14,821 bases of DNA from an uncultured Clostridia bacterium (GTDB lineage Bacteria; Bacillota; Clostridia; Oscillospirales; Ruminococcaceae): the NCBI GenBank assembly GCA_947175045.1, contig CAMWLH010000016.1:1-14821 (forward strand), given 5' to 3'. This document shows positions 6,563-13,954 of the stretch, in pieces. Under the pieces are notes generated by a model, which was given only the letters and a program-made list of their open reading frames with translations, made no database searches and was not told the origin of the DNA. Made by a program: the position numbers and the translations under genes. The first letter of the stretch is position 1; every line of letters starts with the position of its first letter.

Positions 6563-6865
6563 TTAAAGTAATTCCAGAAGCTGCTCCTTGGTGCGCATTC
6601 CCACAAGGACGTTTGCGACCTTGCCCTCCTTGAAAATAACCAGCGTCGGGATATTTTCCACCTCAAACGCGGCTGCAAGCTCGGGCTGTTCGTCGGTATT
6701 GACCTTGCCCACCTTTATGTCGGGGCGCTGCTCGGCGATCTCGTCCACTATCGGGGACTGCATTCGGCAGGGCGGACACCATTCCGCCCAGAAGTCCAGC
6801 AGCACGGGTTTGCCGCTCTGCATTACCTCGCTTTTAAAATTGTCTTTTGTTATGGTAATTACCAT
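6563..6865 (-). CDS. thioredoxin with a CPPC active site
   Basis: This 100-aa protein has the thioredoxin fold signature: FWAEWCPPCRM, with redox cysteines at residues 30 and 33, and the cis-proline segment NIPTLVIF (Pro73). It should reduce or exchange disulfides in the cytoplasm; there is no signal peptide. The active site reads CPPC instead of the classical CGPC. Changes between these two cysteines are known to shift redox potential in this family, so its role may differ from the main thioredoxin. The start at 6865 is chosen because AGGTG lies shortly upstream and because an upstream start at 6901 would fall within the promoter. A strong promoter lies at 6892-6920, giving a short leader. 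It is a single-gene unit convergent with secDF. Confidence 0.93.
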   Translation of the reverse strand: MVITITKDNFKSEVMQSGKPVLLDFWAEWCPPCRMQSPIVDEIAEQRPDIKVGKVNTDEQPELAAAFEVENIPTLVIFKEGKVANVLVGMRTKEQLLELL

Positions 6866-6891
6866 TTCAAGCACCTCACTTTCGTATTTTA

Positions 6892-6920
6892 AGTATACCA
6901 TCTTTTCGGTAAAATATCAA
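6892..6920 (-). promoter_or_regulatory. sigma-A-type promoter of the thioredoxin gene
   Basis: On the minus strand, TTGATA (6915-6920) is followed after 17 bases by TATACT (6892-6897). The start codon is about 20 bases past the expected transcription start. Confidence 0.82.
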
Positions 6921-7210
6921 GTGCTTTTTGCTTTTGGGGAGCGTTTTCGGCAAATACAAGCACGGACGCATCACCAAAGACCGCCCGCCGACATACGCTC
7001 GGCGCTTGCTTTTGGGATAAATCTGCTGTTATAATATTGTATAAATATATATTTTAACATAATTGTATGACCAAAGCAGAATATACTCCCGGTTAAACCG
7101 TTGGTTTAAGTCCTCAAAAACAGATTGATTCTCATATGAAATTATCTTAAAATACCAAAAAAGCAAAAGAATTTCCAACAAAAAATACACAAAAATTTTT
7201 ACGATTTCCC
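6921..7210. other. AT-rich intergenic region upstream of the RRXRR-like gene
   Basis: No gene is supported. A direct repeat TTGCTTTTGGG occurs near 6928-6938 and again near 7006-7016. A TATAAT (7030-7035, plus) has only a poor upstream partner. A perfect 7-bp inverted repeat with a 3-bp spacer (7093-7099, 7103-7109; TTAAACC/GGTTTAA) may be a protein-binding site. The stretch 7110-7205 is very A/T-rich and may act as an UP-element-like region for the promoter at 7211. Confidence 0.5.
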
Positions 7211-7239
7211 TTGACAAGTTGTGCAAAATATGTTATTAT
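7211..7239 (+). promoter_or_regulatory. sigma-A-type promoter of the RRXRR-like gene
   Basis: A consensus TTGACA (7211-7216) and TATTAT (7234-7239) are separated by 17 bases. The leader to the preferred start is about 130 nt, longer than needed for a ribosome site, and contains two CATATGAC words (7291-7298 and 7313-7320). Confidence 0.78.
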
Positions 7240-7374
7240 AAAAACGGAGCACCGCTCATAATAAAAAACGGAAAACACGAAATGACAAAACATATGACTT
7301 CAAATCCGAAACCATATGACAGCGTCAAATCAATTTAACCAAGTTTGATAAATAGCGGAAAGGGGAGGACACCC

Positions 7375-8703
7375 ATAGAAAAAAACATCAATTCCGAAAA
7401 GCGGACTGTCTGCGTTTTTGACGCGGACGGAGAGGCGATTGGTTCCACCTACCCAAAGCGGGCGGCGGGGCTGGTCAAAAAGGGTCGGGCACGTTATGTG
7501 AACGACTGGGATATTCGTCTGAACGTGTCCGACGTAATGAATTTTACGGAGGAAACCAAGATGGATAATAATATAATCAACAACCTCGGCGAATCAAAGG
7601 AAATAATTGCAGTACCCGCAAACCCACTGACTGAACGGAAGGAGCAGAAAGCTCCCGAGCAGCCTGTGAACAGGCTTTTTTTCAGCGCGAGGGAGTGGGC
7701 ATTCAACAAGGCGTGCAAGGACAATGTCGGCTCCCGCTCGTTTATGGAGGGTCCCGACGGGGTAATCGCGGAAGCGTATACGATAGGCAACTGGAACTGG
7801 AACTGGACAGAAATCCTGTCCAAGGCGCTCATTCTGCCGAAAAACACGCTCCATACGTTCACGTTCTGGCTCAACGGTGGTGAGAACGACCGCAACAACG
7901 AGGTATGCCGCTTTGAGATAGTATTCAACAACGACCATGAAAATCGTTACACATACAATCTCAACAGAAACTTTGTAAAGCCACTGAAAAAGGTCAACGG
8001 CTGGGAGCTTTACGAGATACCCTTTATCACAGGGGACAATGAGTACACAGAGCTGCGGTTTGTGGCACAGTATGCGCCGATGACGATTCTGACCGCCAAG
8101 GACAAATCCGCTTACGCGGATCTCGCGGATACAATGGACGAGTTTGAGGGTGAAAGACCTCAGCGTCATAACATCATTTTTGATGACGGTTGGCCCAATG
8201 ATCAGTGGTACAGCACGAAAAATTTAAGGGCAAAGCGCGAAAAGCGCATGACCGATGAGCAAAACGCCGCAAAAAAATTCGATATTCATAACTTTGATTT
8301 CGGTTTTCGCATGAATCCCGCAGCCAATCAGCCGAATTCGGATTTCATATCCGGCAAGTTGGATGAGGTAAGCGGAGTGCTCGACGGAGTTTCGGGAACG
8401 CTGGGAGGCGTTTCGGGAATGGTCGGCGGGCTGATGAGCGGACTTCTGAACGGATTGTTCGCGAACGAGCTGCGTGAAAAGGTCGAAGCCGCGATAAAGC
8501 TATGCGGCACGGGCAACACCGATGAAATAACTAATATGGTTATGGATTCACTGAATGACCGACTGGATTTTCTGACCGACCAGATAGAAAACAATATTGA
8601 GGCTATGACAGATCAGATAGAAGCAATGATAGACGATGTTGGGGGTCGGCTTGACGATGTGCAGAACGCCGTTGAGGGAATGCAGGACGCGTATGAGGAT
8701 TGA
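7375..8703 (+). CDS. RRXRR-like N-terminal module protein with heptad-repeat helical tail, function unknown
   Basis: The 442-aa protein has no signal peptide. Residues about 10-50 (TVCVFDADGEAIGSTYPKRA, then GLVKKGRARYVN and IRL) resemble the RRXRR-type module found at the N-terminus of many HNH nucleases, but no nuclease motif follows. Residues about 98-280 look beta-rich with aromatic runs (NWNWNW) and could be a sandwich domain. Residues 329-356 contain four heptads of the form LDxVSGx, and the last 60 residues are an acidic amphipathic helical region. The best ribosome site, AGGGGAGG at 7361-7368, sits six bases before ATA at 7375, a non-standard start. The nearest accepted start, TTG at 7345, has no ribosome site. 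An internal ATG at 7561, preceded by GGAGG, would make a form lacking the N-terminal module. The gene has its own promoter and terminator. I do not know its function. Confidence 0.8.
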   Translation: MEKNINSEKRTVCVFDADGEAIGSTYPKRAAGLVKKGRARYVNDWDIRLNVSDVMNFTEETKMDNNIINNLGESKEIIAVPANPLTERKEQKAPEQPVNRLFFSAREWAFNKACKDNVGSRSFMEGPDGVIAEAYTIGNWNWNWTEILSKALILPKNTLHTFTFWLNGGENDRNNEVCRFEIVFNNDHENRYTYNLNRNFVKPLKKVNGWELYEIPFITGDNEYTELRFVAQYAPMTILTAKDKSAYADLADTMDEFEGERPQRHNIIFDDGWPNDQWYSTKNLRAKREKRMTDEQNAAKKFDIHNFDFGFRMNPAANQPNSDFISGKLDEVSGVLDGVSGTLGGVSGMVGGLMSGLLNGLFANELREKVEAAIKLCGTGNTDEITNMVMDSLNDRLDFLTDQIENNIEAMTDQIEAMIDDVGGRLDDVQNAVEGMQDAYED

Positions 8704-8732
8704 CCGAGGGTATCCATCGGATTAAAAATATT

Positions 8733-8768
8733 AAACTCCCCCGCACGGAAACGCGCGGGGGAGTTTTT
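8733..8768 (+). terminator. Rho-independent terminator after the RRXRR-like gene
   Basis: A perfect 12-bp stem (8733-8744 with 8755-8766) encloses a loop that itself can form CG-GAAA-CG. It is followed by T5 (8764-8768). Its 3' half from 8749 to 8768 is identical to 9955-9974 downstream. Confidence 0.9.
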
Positions 8769-8782
8769 GTGACAGCGGACGA

Positions 8783-8850
8783 CGTTAATATTTCTTAACG
8801 CAAATTAACACTTATTAAGTGTCACAATTTTGAATGAAAAGTGTTATAAT
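8783..8850 (+). promoter_or_regulatory. promoter and probable operator of the two-gene exported-protein unit
   Basis: A consensus TATAAT lies at 8845-8850, with only a modest -35 (GTCACA at 8821-8826, 18 bases away). The word AAGTGTYA occurs three times: inverted at 8806-8813, direct at 8817-8824 and direct at 8839-8846. The first two form the palindrome ACACTT-ATT-AAGTGT, and the two direct copies are 22 bases apart, about two helical turns, overlapping the -35 and -10. Another inverted repeat, CGTTAA/TTAACG, lies at 8783-8800. A weak -35 with repeated sites suggests control by a DNA-binding regulator. Confidence 0.6.
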
Positions 8851-8914
8851 ATAGCAAAAGATTAAATATCTTTCGTTGACACAGGATTTTGAATATGTTT
8901 AAGGAGAACGAAAA

Positions 8915-9370
8915 ATGAAAAAGGCATTCAAAAAATGCTTATTGGCAGGTGTTGTACTCGTTTTTTATGTTTTTGGCGCTACAATGGTGGGCTATGCGGC
9001 AGGACGGGCGGGTAGTACAACGGTAATTCCCGAAAAGTATCATGGCTATTATTATTGTGATACCGAACCTTACTGGTTTTTTATAACAGGGGAGACAAGT
9101 TCGGTTTTTCTGGGTATGTCTCCAAGTAACGGTTTGGTATCTGCTACGGATTTGGATCCAAGCACTATAAAATTTAATCCCGATACGCAGCATTACGGTG
9201 AAAACTTTGTGTTTCAGTACCTGACATGGGCTACAAAGATAGGGGATACATCCTATCCTCAAAGCGGAGTGCTTAAGATAGGCGGTAATTGCTATAATTA
9301 TCAGCAGGTTCAAGCTGGCTTACAGACTGAAAAGGTAACGATTGTAAAATATAATTACTATCCGGAATAA
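8915..9370 (+). CDS. small exported protein of unknown function
   Basis: This 151-aa protein starts at ATG 8915 behind AAGGAG. Residues 1-30 form a typical signal peptide: Lys-rich start, hydrophobic core LLAGVVLVFYVFGATMVGYA, and probable cleavage near YAAG. The cysteine at residue 8 precedes the hydrophobic core and is not a lipobox. The mature part of about 120 residues is rich in Tyr, Thr and Gly (HGYYYCDTEPYWFFITGE at about 43-60) and probably beta-rich, with two cysteines (near residues 48 and 128) that could form a disulfide. I recognise no family. It is the first gene of a two-gene unit: the next start is 21 bases past its stop. The DNA is more AT-rich than the neighbouring genes. Confidence 0.8.
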   Translation: MKKAFKKCLLAGVVLVFYVFGATMVGYAAGRAGSTTVIPEKYHGYYYCDTEPYWFFITGETSSVFLGMSPSNGLVSATDLDPSTIKFNPDTQHYGENFVFQYLTWATKIGDTSYPQSGVLKIGGNCYNYQQVQAGLQTEKVTIVKYNYYPE

Positions 9371-9391
9371 TTTAAGAAAGGCGGTTATAAT

Positions 9392-9937
9392 ATGTCAAAG
9401 AAAATCATAATAGCGGCAATAGGAATAGCGGTTTTGGGAGCGGCTTCCGCAGTAATAGGCTACTTTGCTTCCCGCCCCGCGGTAGCGGACGAAACACCGT
9501 ATGTTTACCCCGACCCGAAAGTGGGCAAGTATTACCTTGAAAACGGCACCGAGGACGAGTATATACAGGTTTATGACGACGGTACGATACAGGTTTTTGG
9601 GCTGGAATACTTTGAGATGAATTCACAGCGTAATGCCGAATTGTTGGCGAGCGTAAGCGATGAGGAGTATGAAGAGTATAAAAAAGAAATTATGAAATAC
9701 GATGCGTTTTGGAAGGCAAAGCATTATTATATTGTAGATCGTGATGTGGGAGTTATATCTTTCAGCGACACTAAGCCTGAGCCCGACACACCGTCACAAT
9801 ATGGTCAGTGCTTGCTGTTTGATGGTGGAGATACGATTGTATATGACGAGTCGATAGATTACGTATACCATTATAAAGCCGACACCCAAAATATTGCGGA
9901 ATCCCTTTCAACGGCTGAAAATACTGCAGAAGCATAA
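9392..9937 (+). CDS. membrane-anchored or exported protein of unknown function
   Basis: The 181-aa protein starts at ATG 9392 behind GAAAGGCGG. An N-terminal hydrophobic helix (about residues 4-25, IIIAAIGIAVLGAASAVIGY) is followed by SRPAVADE, so it is either an uncleaved anchor or a signal peptide with cleavage near AVA-DE. The outer domain is acidic and Tyr-rich. It begins with KVGKYYLENGTEDEYIQVYDDGTIQVFG, a beta-hairpin style seen in small secreted lipocalin-like or DUF domains, and contains a Glu/Tyr-rich helix, SDEEYEEYKKEIM. The last 20 residues (Glu/Ala/Thr-rich) are probably disordered. I do not recognise the family. It is co-transcribed with the preceding exported-protein gene and ends just before a strong terminator. 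Confidence 0.8.
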   Translation: MSKKIIIAAIGIAVLGAASAVIGYFASRPAVADETPYVYPDPKVGKYYLENGTEDEYIQVYDDGTIQVFGLEYFEMNSQRNAELLASVSDEEYEEYKKEIMKYDAFWKAKHYYIVDRDVGVISFSDTKPEPDTPSQYGQCLLFDGGDTIVYDESIDYVYHYKADTQNIAESLSTAENTAEA

Positions 9938-9943
9938 TTTTTG

Positions 9944-9974
9944 CTCCCGCGCGTAAACGCGCGGGGGAGTTTTT
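9944..9974 (+). terminator. Rho-independent terminator after the exported-protein pair
   Basis: An 8-bp GC stem (9946-9953 with 9958-9965), extendable past a GG bulge, closes a TAAA loop and is followed by T5 (9970-9974). The 20 bases from 9955 to 9974 are identical to 8749-8768 in the terminator upstream of this gene pair. Confidence 0.88.
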
Positions 9975-10086
9975 ATATTGCAGGTCTTAAAAAATAAAAA
10001 TTTAAAAATTTTTGCAGCCTTTTTCCATTCTGTATGGTATTATGTGTGAAGCTAAAAAATCACTCGTGAAGAGGAGGTACAATTTT

Positions 10087-12246
10087 ATGAAAAAAACAAT
10101 ATCATTAGCATTGGCGGCAGTTATGACTGCTTCTGTCAGCATAGTTGCCTACGCGGACGAGACCGACGGCGCCGTAAAGAGCAGGCTGGCGGCGGTCAAG
10201 GGGCGCATTGAAATACCCGAGGAGTTCAGTGAGTTCACATACCGTGTGAATACCCGCGCGGCGGCGGATATCTATTCTTTCAACTGGGAGACCGAGAGGA
10301 GCAGTGACAGCTACGGCTATATCAGCGCTTCGATCTGCGGAAGCGTTCTCACGAGCTATAATATTTATCGGTCGGACTACTCGCGCTGGTCGGAGTCGGC
10401 AAAGCTGGCGGCTATGACCAAGTCGGAGCTTTACAGCGCGGCGGTCAAGGCGGTAAAGAAGCTCAATCCCACCGTTGCGGACAGCATAAGCGTCGACAAG
10501 GATTCTATCCGTATGTCGGTCTACGGCAATACCGTCTCGTTTGATCTTACAAGAACCGCAAACAAGCTGCCCGTAGCCAACGACACGGGAAGCATAACCC
10601 TCGACAAGAACACGGGCGAGCTGATATCCTTCAATATAAGCTGGCACCCCAATGCGGCTTTCGAGAAGCCGGACAAGGCTGTCTCAATGGATAAGGCATG
10701 GGACAGCTATGAGAAGATGATCGCGCTCAAGCCGCAGTACGAGGTGTTCTACAACGGCGAGAGCGAGCAGTGGGAGTCCCGCTTGGTATACGTTCAGACG
10801 GATTACGGCGATATCAACGCCTTTACGGGCAGCAAGAGCAATTTTCAGGAGGACGCTTTTTTCGGCGACGGCGAGATGAATGGCGTCACAGCGGACGAGG
10901 CAAATCCCGCAACGGGTGCGGACGACTCTGTTTTCACCGAAAAGGAGCTCAAGGAGCTGAACGTCAAGCTCCCCTACAGCACGGAAAAGGCGGTCGTAGA
11001 GCTTGTAAAGGGCAACAAATACCTCTCCTATTCCGAGGGAATGAAAATGGAGTATTCCTACCTCAGCAAAAGCAAGCGTTATGACAATACTGACCGCTAT
11101 ATGTTCACCGCGTCGTTCTCCAATGATGTTATGGAGGATTACTGGGAAGACCCCATCGAGCCGTTGGAGGAGAACATAGTTGTCTCATCGGGATACACCC
11201 CAGCTTATGTGAGCAGGTATGAATCCATGAGCATAACCGTTGACGCTCAGACAGGCGAAGTGCTGGACTACGGCTATTACACCGATACCCCGTATACCGA
11301 CAGCTATGATATGACCAAGGCGGATAAACTGGCTAAGGAGATAGCAGACGAGCTTGCGTCCGCTCATATAGGCGAGTATACCGATTACAGCTCCGACGCT
11401 TCAAAGTACACCGACTACAACGGCACGACACATTACAACGGAAGCTACCACAGATTTAACAGAGAGGTAAACGGCATTACCGTAAACGGGAACTACATCA
11501 ACGTAAGCCTTGACCCGCAGATGAAGCTGACAGGGTACAGCATTTCTTACAGCGACGTTAAGTTTGCCGATCCCAAGGGCAGTCTGACCTCCGCGCAGGC
11601 GTTCAATAAATTCAAGGCGGACAACGAGCTTACCCTTTGCTACAAGGCAAGACTGGGTGAGACAAAGACCGCTACCGTGCTGGTTTACAGCTGCGACAGC
11701 TCGGTATACTGCGACGCTTTTACGGGCGAGCCGATCTACTCATGGTGGTACGGCGGCAATAATTCGGAAAACGATCTGAGCGGCATTAAGGATAAGAATC
11801 TGCTTAAGATGGCAACCACCCTTGATGACAACGGCGTGATTATTTCCGCGGAAAAATTCAGCGAGAGCAGCGCGGTCAAGCTGGAGGACTTTGTGAGATT
11901 TGCGGGCGTTATAGGCGAGGTATCGCTGACGCGCGTAAGCGATCTGACCCTGCCGAGCGGCATTAAGCTTGAATCGGGCTCGGCTGCCGACGCAAGCGTT
12001 ATGAGCAAGACCATCACCCGAGGCGACGCTATGGTGATCTACACCGCCGCAGTCTGCGGAAACAAGGTCGCGGAGCTTAAGGGTATTTACCGCTCGCCCT
12101 TCACCGACGTCAAGGACAGCGATAAGTATGTGGGATACTACGCGATCGCCGGCGCTCTCGGCGCGGCTGACGGAATAACGCTCGATCCCGCCGCGGCATA
12201 TACCTATGCGGATATGATAGAATTGATGTACGACAGCATGAAATAA
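10087..12246 (+). CDS. secreted YcdB/YcdC-like repeat protein with SLH-like C-terminus
   Basis: The start is ATG 10087, behind GAGGAGGT; it yields 719 aa. Residues 1-23 are a signal peptide ending VAYA-DE. The body contains repeated PepSY/YcdB-type units with the pattern 'hxhDxxTGEhhxh': SITLDKNTGELISFNISW, SITVDAQTGEVLDYGYY and YINVSLDPQMKLTGYSISY. These alternate with helices carrying 'A.....A.' spacing. The last 110 residues resemble S-layer homology repeats (ITRGDAMVIYTAAV, SPFTDVKDSDKYVGYYAIAGALGAADG), which usually bind secondary cell-wall polymers. It is therefore probably a cell-wall-associated exported protein. PepSY-type domains often inhibit peptidases or act as folding propeptides, but there is no attached peptidase here. 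No convincing -35 was seen; a TATTAT at 10038-10043 is a possible -10. Assignment to YcdB/YcdC is from pattern only. Confidence 0.82.
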   Translation: MKKTISLALAAVMTASVSIVAYADETDGAVKSRLAAVKGRIEIPEEFSEFTYRVNTRAAADIYSFNWETERSSDSYGYISASICGSVLTSYNIYRSDYSRWSESAKLAAMTKSELYSAAVKAVKKLNPTVADSISVDKDSIRMSVYGNTVSFDLTRTANKLPVANDTGSITLDKNTGELISFNISWHPNAAFEKPDKAVSMDKAWDSYEKMIALKPQYEVFYNGESEQWESRLVYVQTDYGDINAFTGSKSNFQEDAFFGDGEMNGVTADEANPATGADDSVFTEKELKELNVKLPYSTEKAVVELVKGNKYLSYSEGMKMEYSYLSKSKRYDNTDRYMFTASFSNDVMEDYWEDPIEPLEENIVVSSGYTPAYVSRYESMSITVDAQTGEVLDYGYYTDTPYTDSYDMTKADKLAKEIADELASAHIGEYTDYSSDASKYTDYNGTTHYNGSYHRFNREVNGITVNGNYINVSLDPQMKLTGYSISYSDVKFADPKGSLTSAQAFNKFKADNELTLCYKARLGETKTATVLVYSCDSSVYCDAFTGEPIYSWWYGGNNSENDLSGIKDKNLLKMATTLDDNGVIISAEKFSESSAVKLEDFVRFAGVIGEVSLTRVSDLTLPSGIKLESGSAADASVMSKTITRGDAMVIYTAAVCGNKVAELKGIYRSPFTDVKDSDKYVGYYAIAGALGAADGITLDPAAAYTYADMIELMYDSMK

Positions 12247-12271
12247 TCGTTTTTAACACCTCCAATAATAA

Positions 12272-12298
12272 GCCCCGCGGCATTGTTTGCCGCGGGGC
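12272..12298. terminator. bidirectional terminator between convergent genes
   Basis: A perfect 10-bp GC-rich stem (12272-12281 with 12289-12298) has a seven-base loop. On the plus strand it is followed by AATTGTTCTAT and on the minus strand by TTATTATTGG. The T tracts are weak, but the hairpin is very stable and lies between two convergent stop codons. Confidence 0.75.
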
Positions 12299-12305
12299 AA
12301 TTGTT

Positions 12306-13088
12306 CTATAATTTTTTCTCCGCACTTCTGAATCTTAACACCGTCTGCGCCCCGAGCTTTCCATACCACCCATCAAGATGTGTCTGATGTATAAAGCACT
12401 GTCCGCAGCCGCGATTTTTAAGCTCCTCCAGCGCGAGCGATACCATTTTAAGCCCTGCGCCTTTTCCGCGCGCTTCGGGGATAGTTCCCACACAGCCGAC
12501 GCTGCCCGTTCTTATACCGTCCTCAGAGATAAGGCAGTTCACATCATCATCAACATCACAAAAGCTGATAAGTTTTCCGCTGCTGTCGAACCCGCAGAAA
12601 TACTTGCCGCTGCCGTCGAAAAACTGCACCCAGTCGTCGTCGACCTTACCGACAGCGGAGCGTATCTCATCCATATCGTCACAAAAACGGAATGCCGCGT
12701 CAGCCTCGGGAAGAGTGTCGCGGTAGTCCGAAAGGGATATTTTCATTTCGCAGTACTCATTGCCGAGAGTATACCCGCGCTTCTCGAAGAAGCTGCAGCT
12801 ATCGCCGACCGCTCCGTAAAGAAAGCCGCCGAGCTCCGCCCGCTTAAAGCCGTTATCGGAGATCGCGCTCTCACAGACCTTGAGCAGCGCGCTTCCGACT
12901 CCCCTTTTCCGATAGTCGGGGTGAACCGCGAAAAGCGTTATTGCGTTCTCCTTTATCAAAGCAAATCCGCCCTCGGTATTCAAACGCTCGCAGTCTTCAA
13001 ATTCGGAAAGCTCCTTAAAAAGTTTCTCGCCCGGATTCAGCATGGGGAAGCAGGCGGAGAATATCTCATATTCCGTACAACTCGCCAT
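12306..13088 (-). CDS. tandem GNAT-family N-acetyltransferase
   Basis: The 260-aa protein carries two GNAT domains. The first has FAVHPDYRKRGVGSALL (about 53-68), the R-x-x-G-x-G acetyl-CoA loop. The second has VGTIPEARGKGAGLKMVSLAL (about 200-220), followed by the family's late GWYGKLGAQ segment. Such proteins move an acyl group from acyl-CoA to an amine; the substrate is not evident. The start is the ATG at 13088, whose A is the last base of the patatin gene's TGA (TGATG overlap), indicating translational coupling. A start at 13115 would overlap that gene by 28 bases. It is the last gene of the four-gene minus-strand operon, so a role with the lipid-related genes is possible but not shown. 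Confidence 0.88.
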   Translation of the reverse strand: MASCTEYEIFSACFPMLNPGEKLFKELSEFEDCERLNTEGGFALIKENAITLFAVHPDYRKRGVGSALLKVCESAISDNGFKRAELGGFLYGAVGDSCSFFEKRGYTLGNEYCEMKISLSDYRDTLPEADAAFRFCDDMDEIRSAVGKVDDDWVQFFDGSGKYFCGFDSSGKLISFCDVDDDVNCLISEDGIRTGSVGCVGTIPEARGKGAGLKMVSLALEELKNRGCGQCFIHQTHLDGWYGKLGAQTVLRFRSAEKKL

Positions 13089-13948
13089 CAGCTTACAAAT
13101 ACCCCCTCGCACCATTGCATAAGGCTTTCCATGCGTCTGTCCGCCTGTGTGTAGCCGTCGTTGTAGGACATCATTATTTTATCCGAGTCGTGCTCGAATT
13201 TGGATATCGCGGGGAGCGTCGGGCGGAATATAAACACCCTGCCCTCCTCGCGGAGCTCCTCCATTAGCTTTACGGTTTTCTCGTAGCGCTCTACTCTTGT
13301 CATGCAGGCTTCAACGAAGTTTGGGTACTGCCTGTACATCGAGCCGATGACTTTGCGGAATTTGCGGTAATCGGTGGGCGCGGTGTTGGTATCGGGCTTT
13401 GTGAGGACTATCACCAGCTTGTCGCAGCCGCAGTCAAGCGCGTGCTCTATCGGTATGGAGTCCGCTATGCTGCCGTCGAGGTAGTGGTATCCGTCGATCT
13501 CCACGGGTTCGCACAGCATGGGCACGGAGCAGGTCGCCTTAGCCGCGGTGAGCAGACTCTTTTCGTCCGAAAACTGTCCGAAATATTCCGCCTCGCCCGT
13601 TTCACAGCAGGTGCAGACGTATTCCGTTTCAATGCTGCTGTTGAAATATGTATCGAAATTGAACGGGAATTGACGGTAGGGATATTCAAAGGACATCTTG
13701 TCCAGATTTATCACCTTTCCGCTTCTGAAGAACTGCTTCAGACCGTAGTAGGAATCCTGCTCGGAAACGTTTATCATATCCGCCGTACGGCCTTTCTGGC
13801 GCGAAACATAGCTCATAGCGTTGCCGCCGCCCGCCGAAACTCCCACAACATAGGGAAAATAAATCTCGTCCTCCATCAAACGGTCCAGCACTCCCGCGGT
13901 AAAGATACCTCTTACCGCTCCGCCCTCTAAGATCAAACCTGTTTTCAT
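13088..13948 (-). CDS. patatin-like phospholipase / acyl hydrolase
   Basis: The 286-aa protein has the full patatin signature. EGGAVRGIFTAGVLD (residues 8-22) forms the oxyanion hole. GVSAG (36-40) contains the nucleophile Ser38. YLDGSI (156-161) provides the Asp158 of the Ser-Asp dyad. It resembles the bacterial YjjU-type group in length and in the PIEHAL segment after the Asp. These enzymes hydrolyse acyl esters of lipids in or near the cytoplasmic face; no signal peptide is visible here. The ATG at 13948 is preceded by GGTGAT, which overlaps the stop of the ACP-like gene; the gap between the genes is six bases. The 3' end overlaps the GNAT start. Context suggests hydrolysis of a lipid or acyl product handled by the acyltransferase and carrier encoded just upstream. 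Confidence 0.93.
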   Translation of the reverse strand: MKTGLILEGGAVRGIFTAGVLDRLMEDEIYFPYVVGVSAGGGNAMSYVSRQKGRTADMINVSEQDSYYGLKQFFRSGKVINLDKMSFEYPYRQFPFNFDTYFNSSIETEYVCTCCETGEAEYFGQFSDEKSLLTAAKATCSVPMLCEPVEIDGYHYLDGSIADSIPIEHALDCGCDKLVIVLTKPDTNTAPTDYRKFRKVIGSMYRQYPNFVEACMTRVERYEKTVKLMEELREEGRVFIFRPTLPAISKFEHDSDKIMMSYNDGYTQADRRMESLMQWCEGVFVS

Positions 13949-13954
13949 ATTTTA

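Noticed and set aside
7029..7226. 65-codon hydrophobic minus-strand open frame
   Set aside because: TTG start, poor ribosome site, AT-driven Ile/Tyr/Phe composition, and overlap with the promoter at 7211.
8876..8900. TTGACA at 8876 as the main promoter of the exported-protein pair
   Set aside because: No -10 at suitable distance; the ribosome site falls where it would need to be. The TATAAT at 8845 is preferred.
12378..13154. 258-codon plus-strand open frame opposite the GNAT gene
   Set aside because: Antisense shadow of a gene with two clear acetyl-CoA motifs, and no ribosome site.
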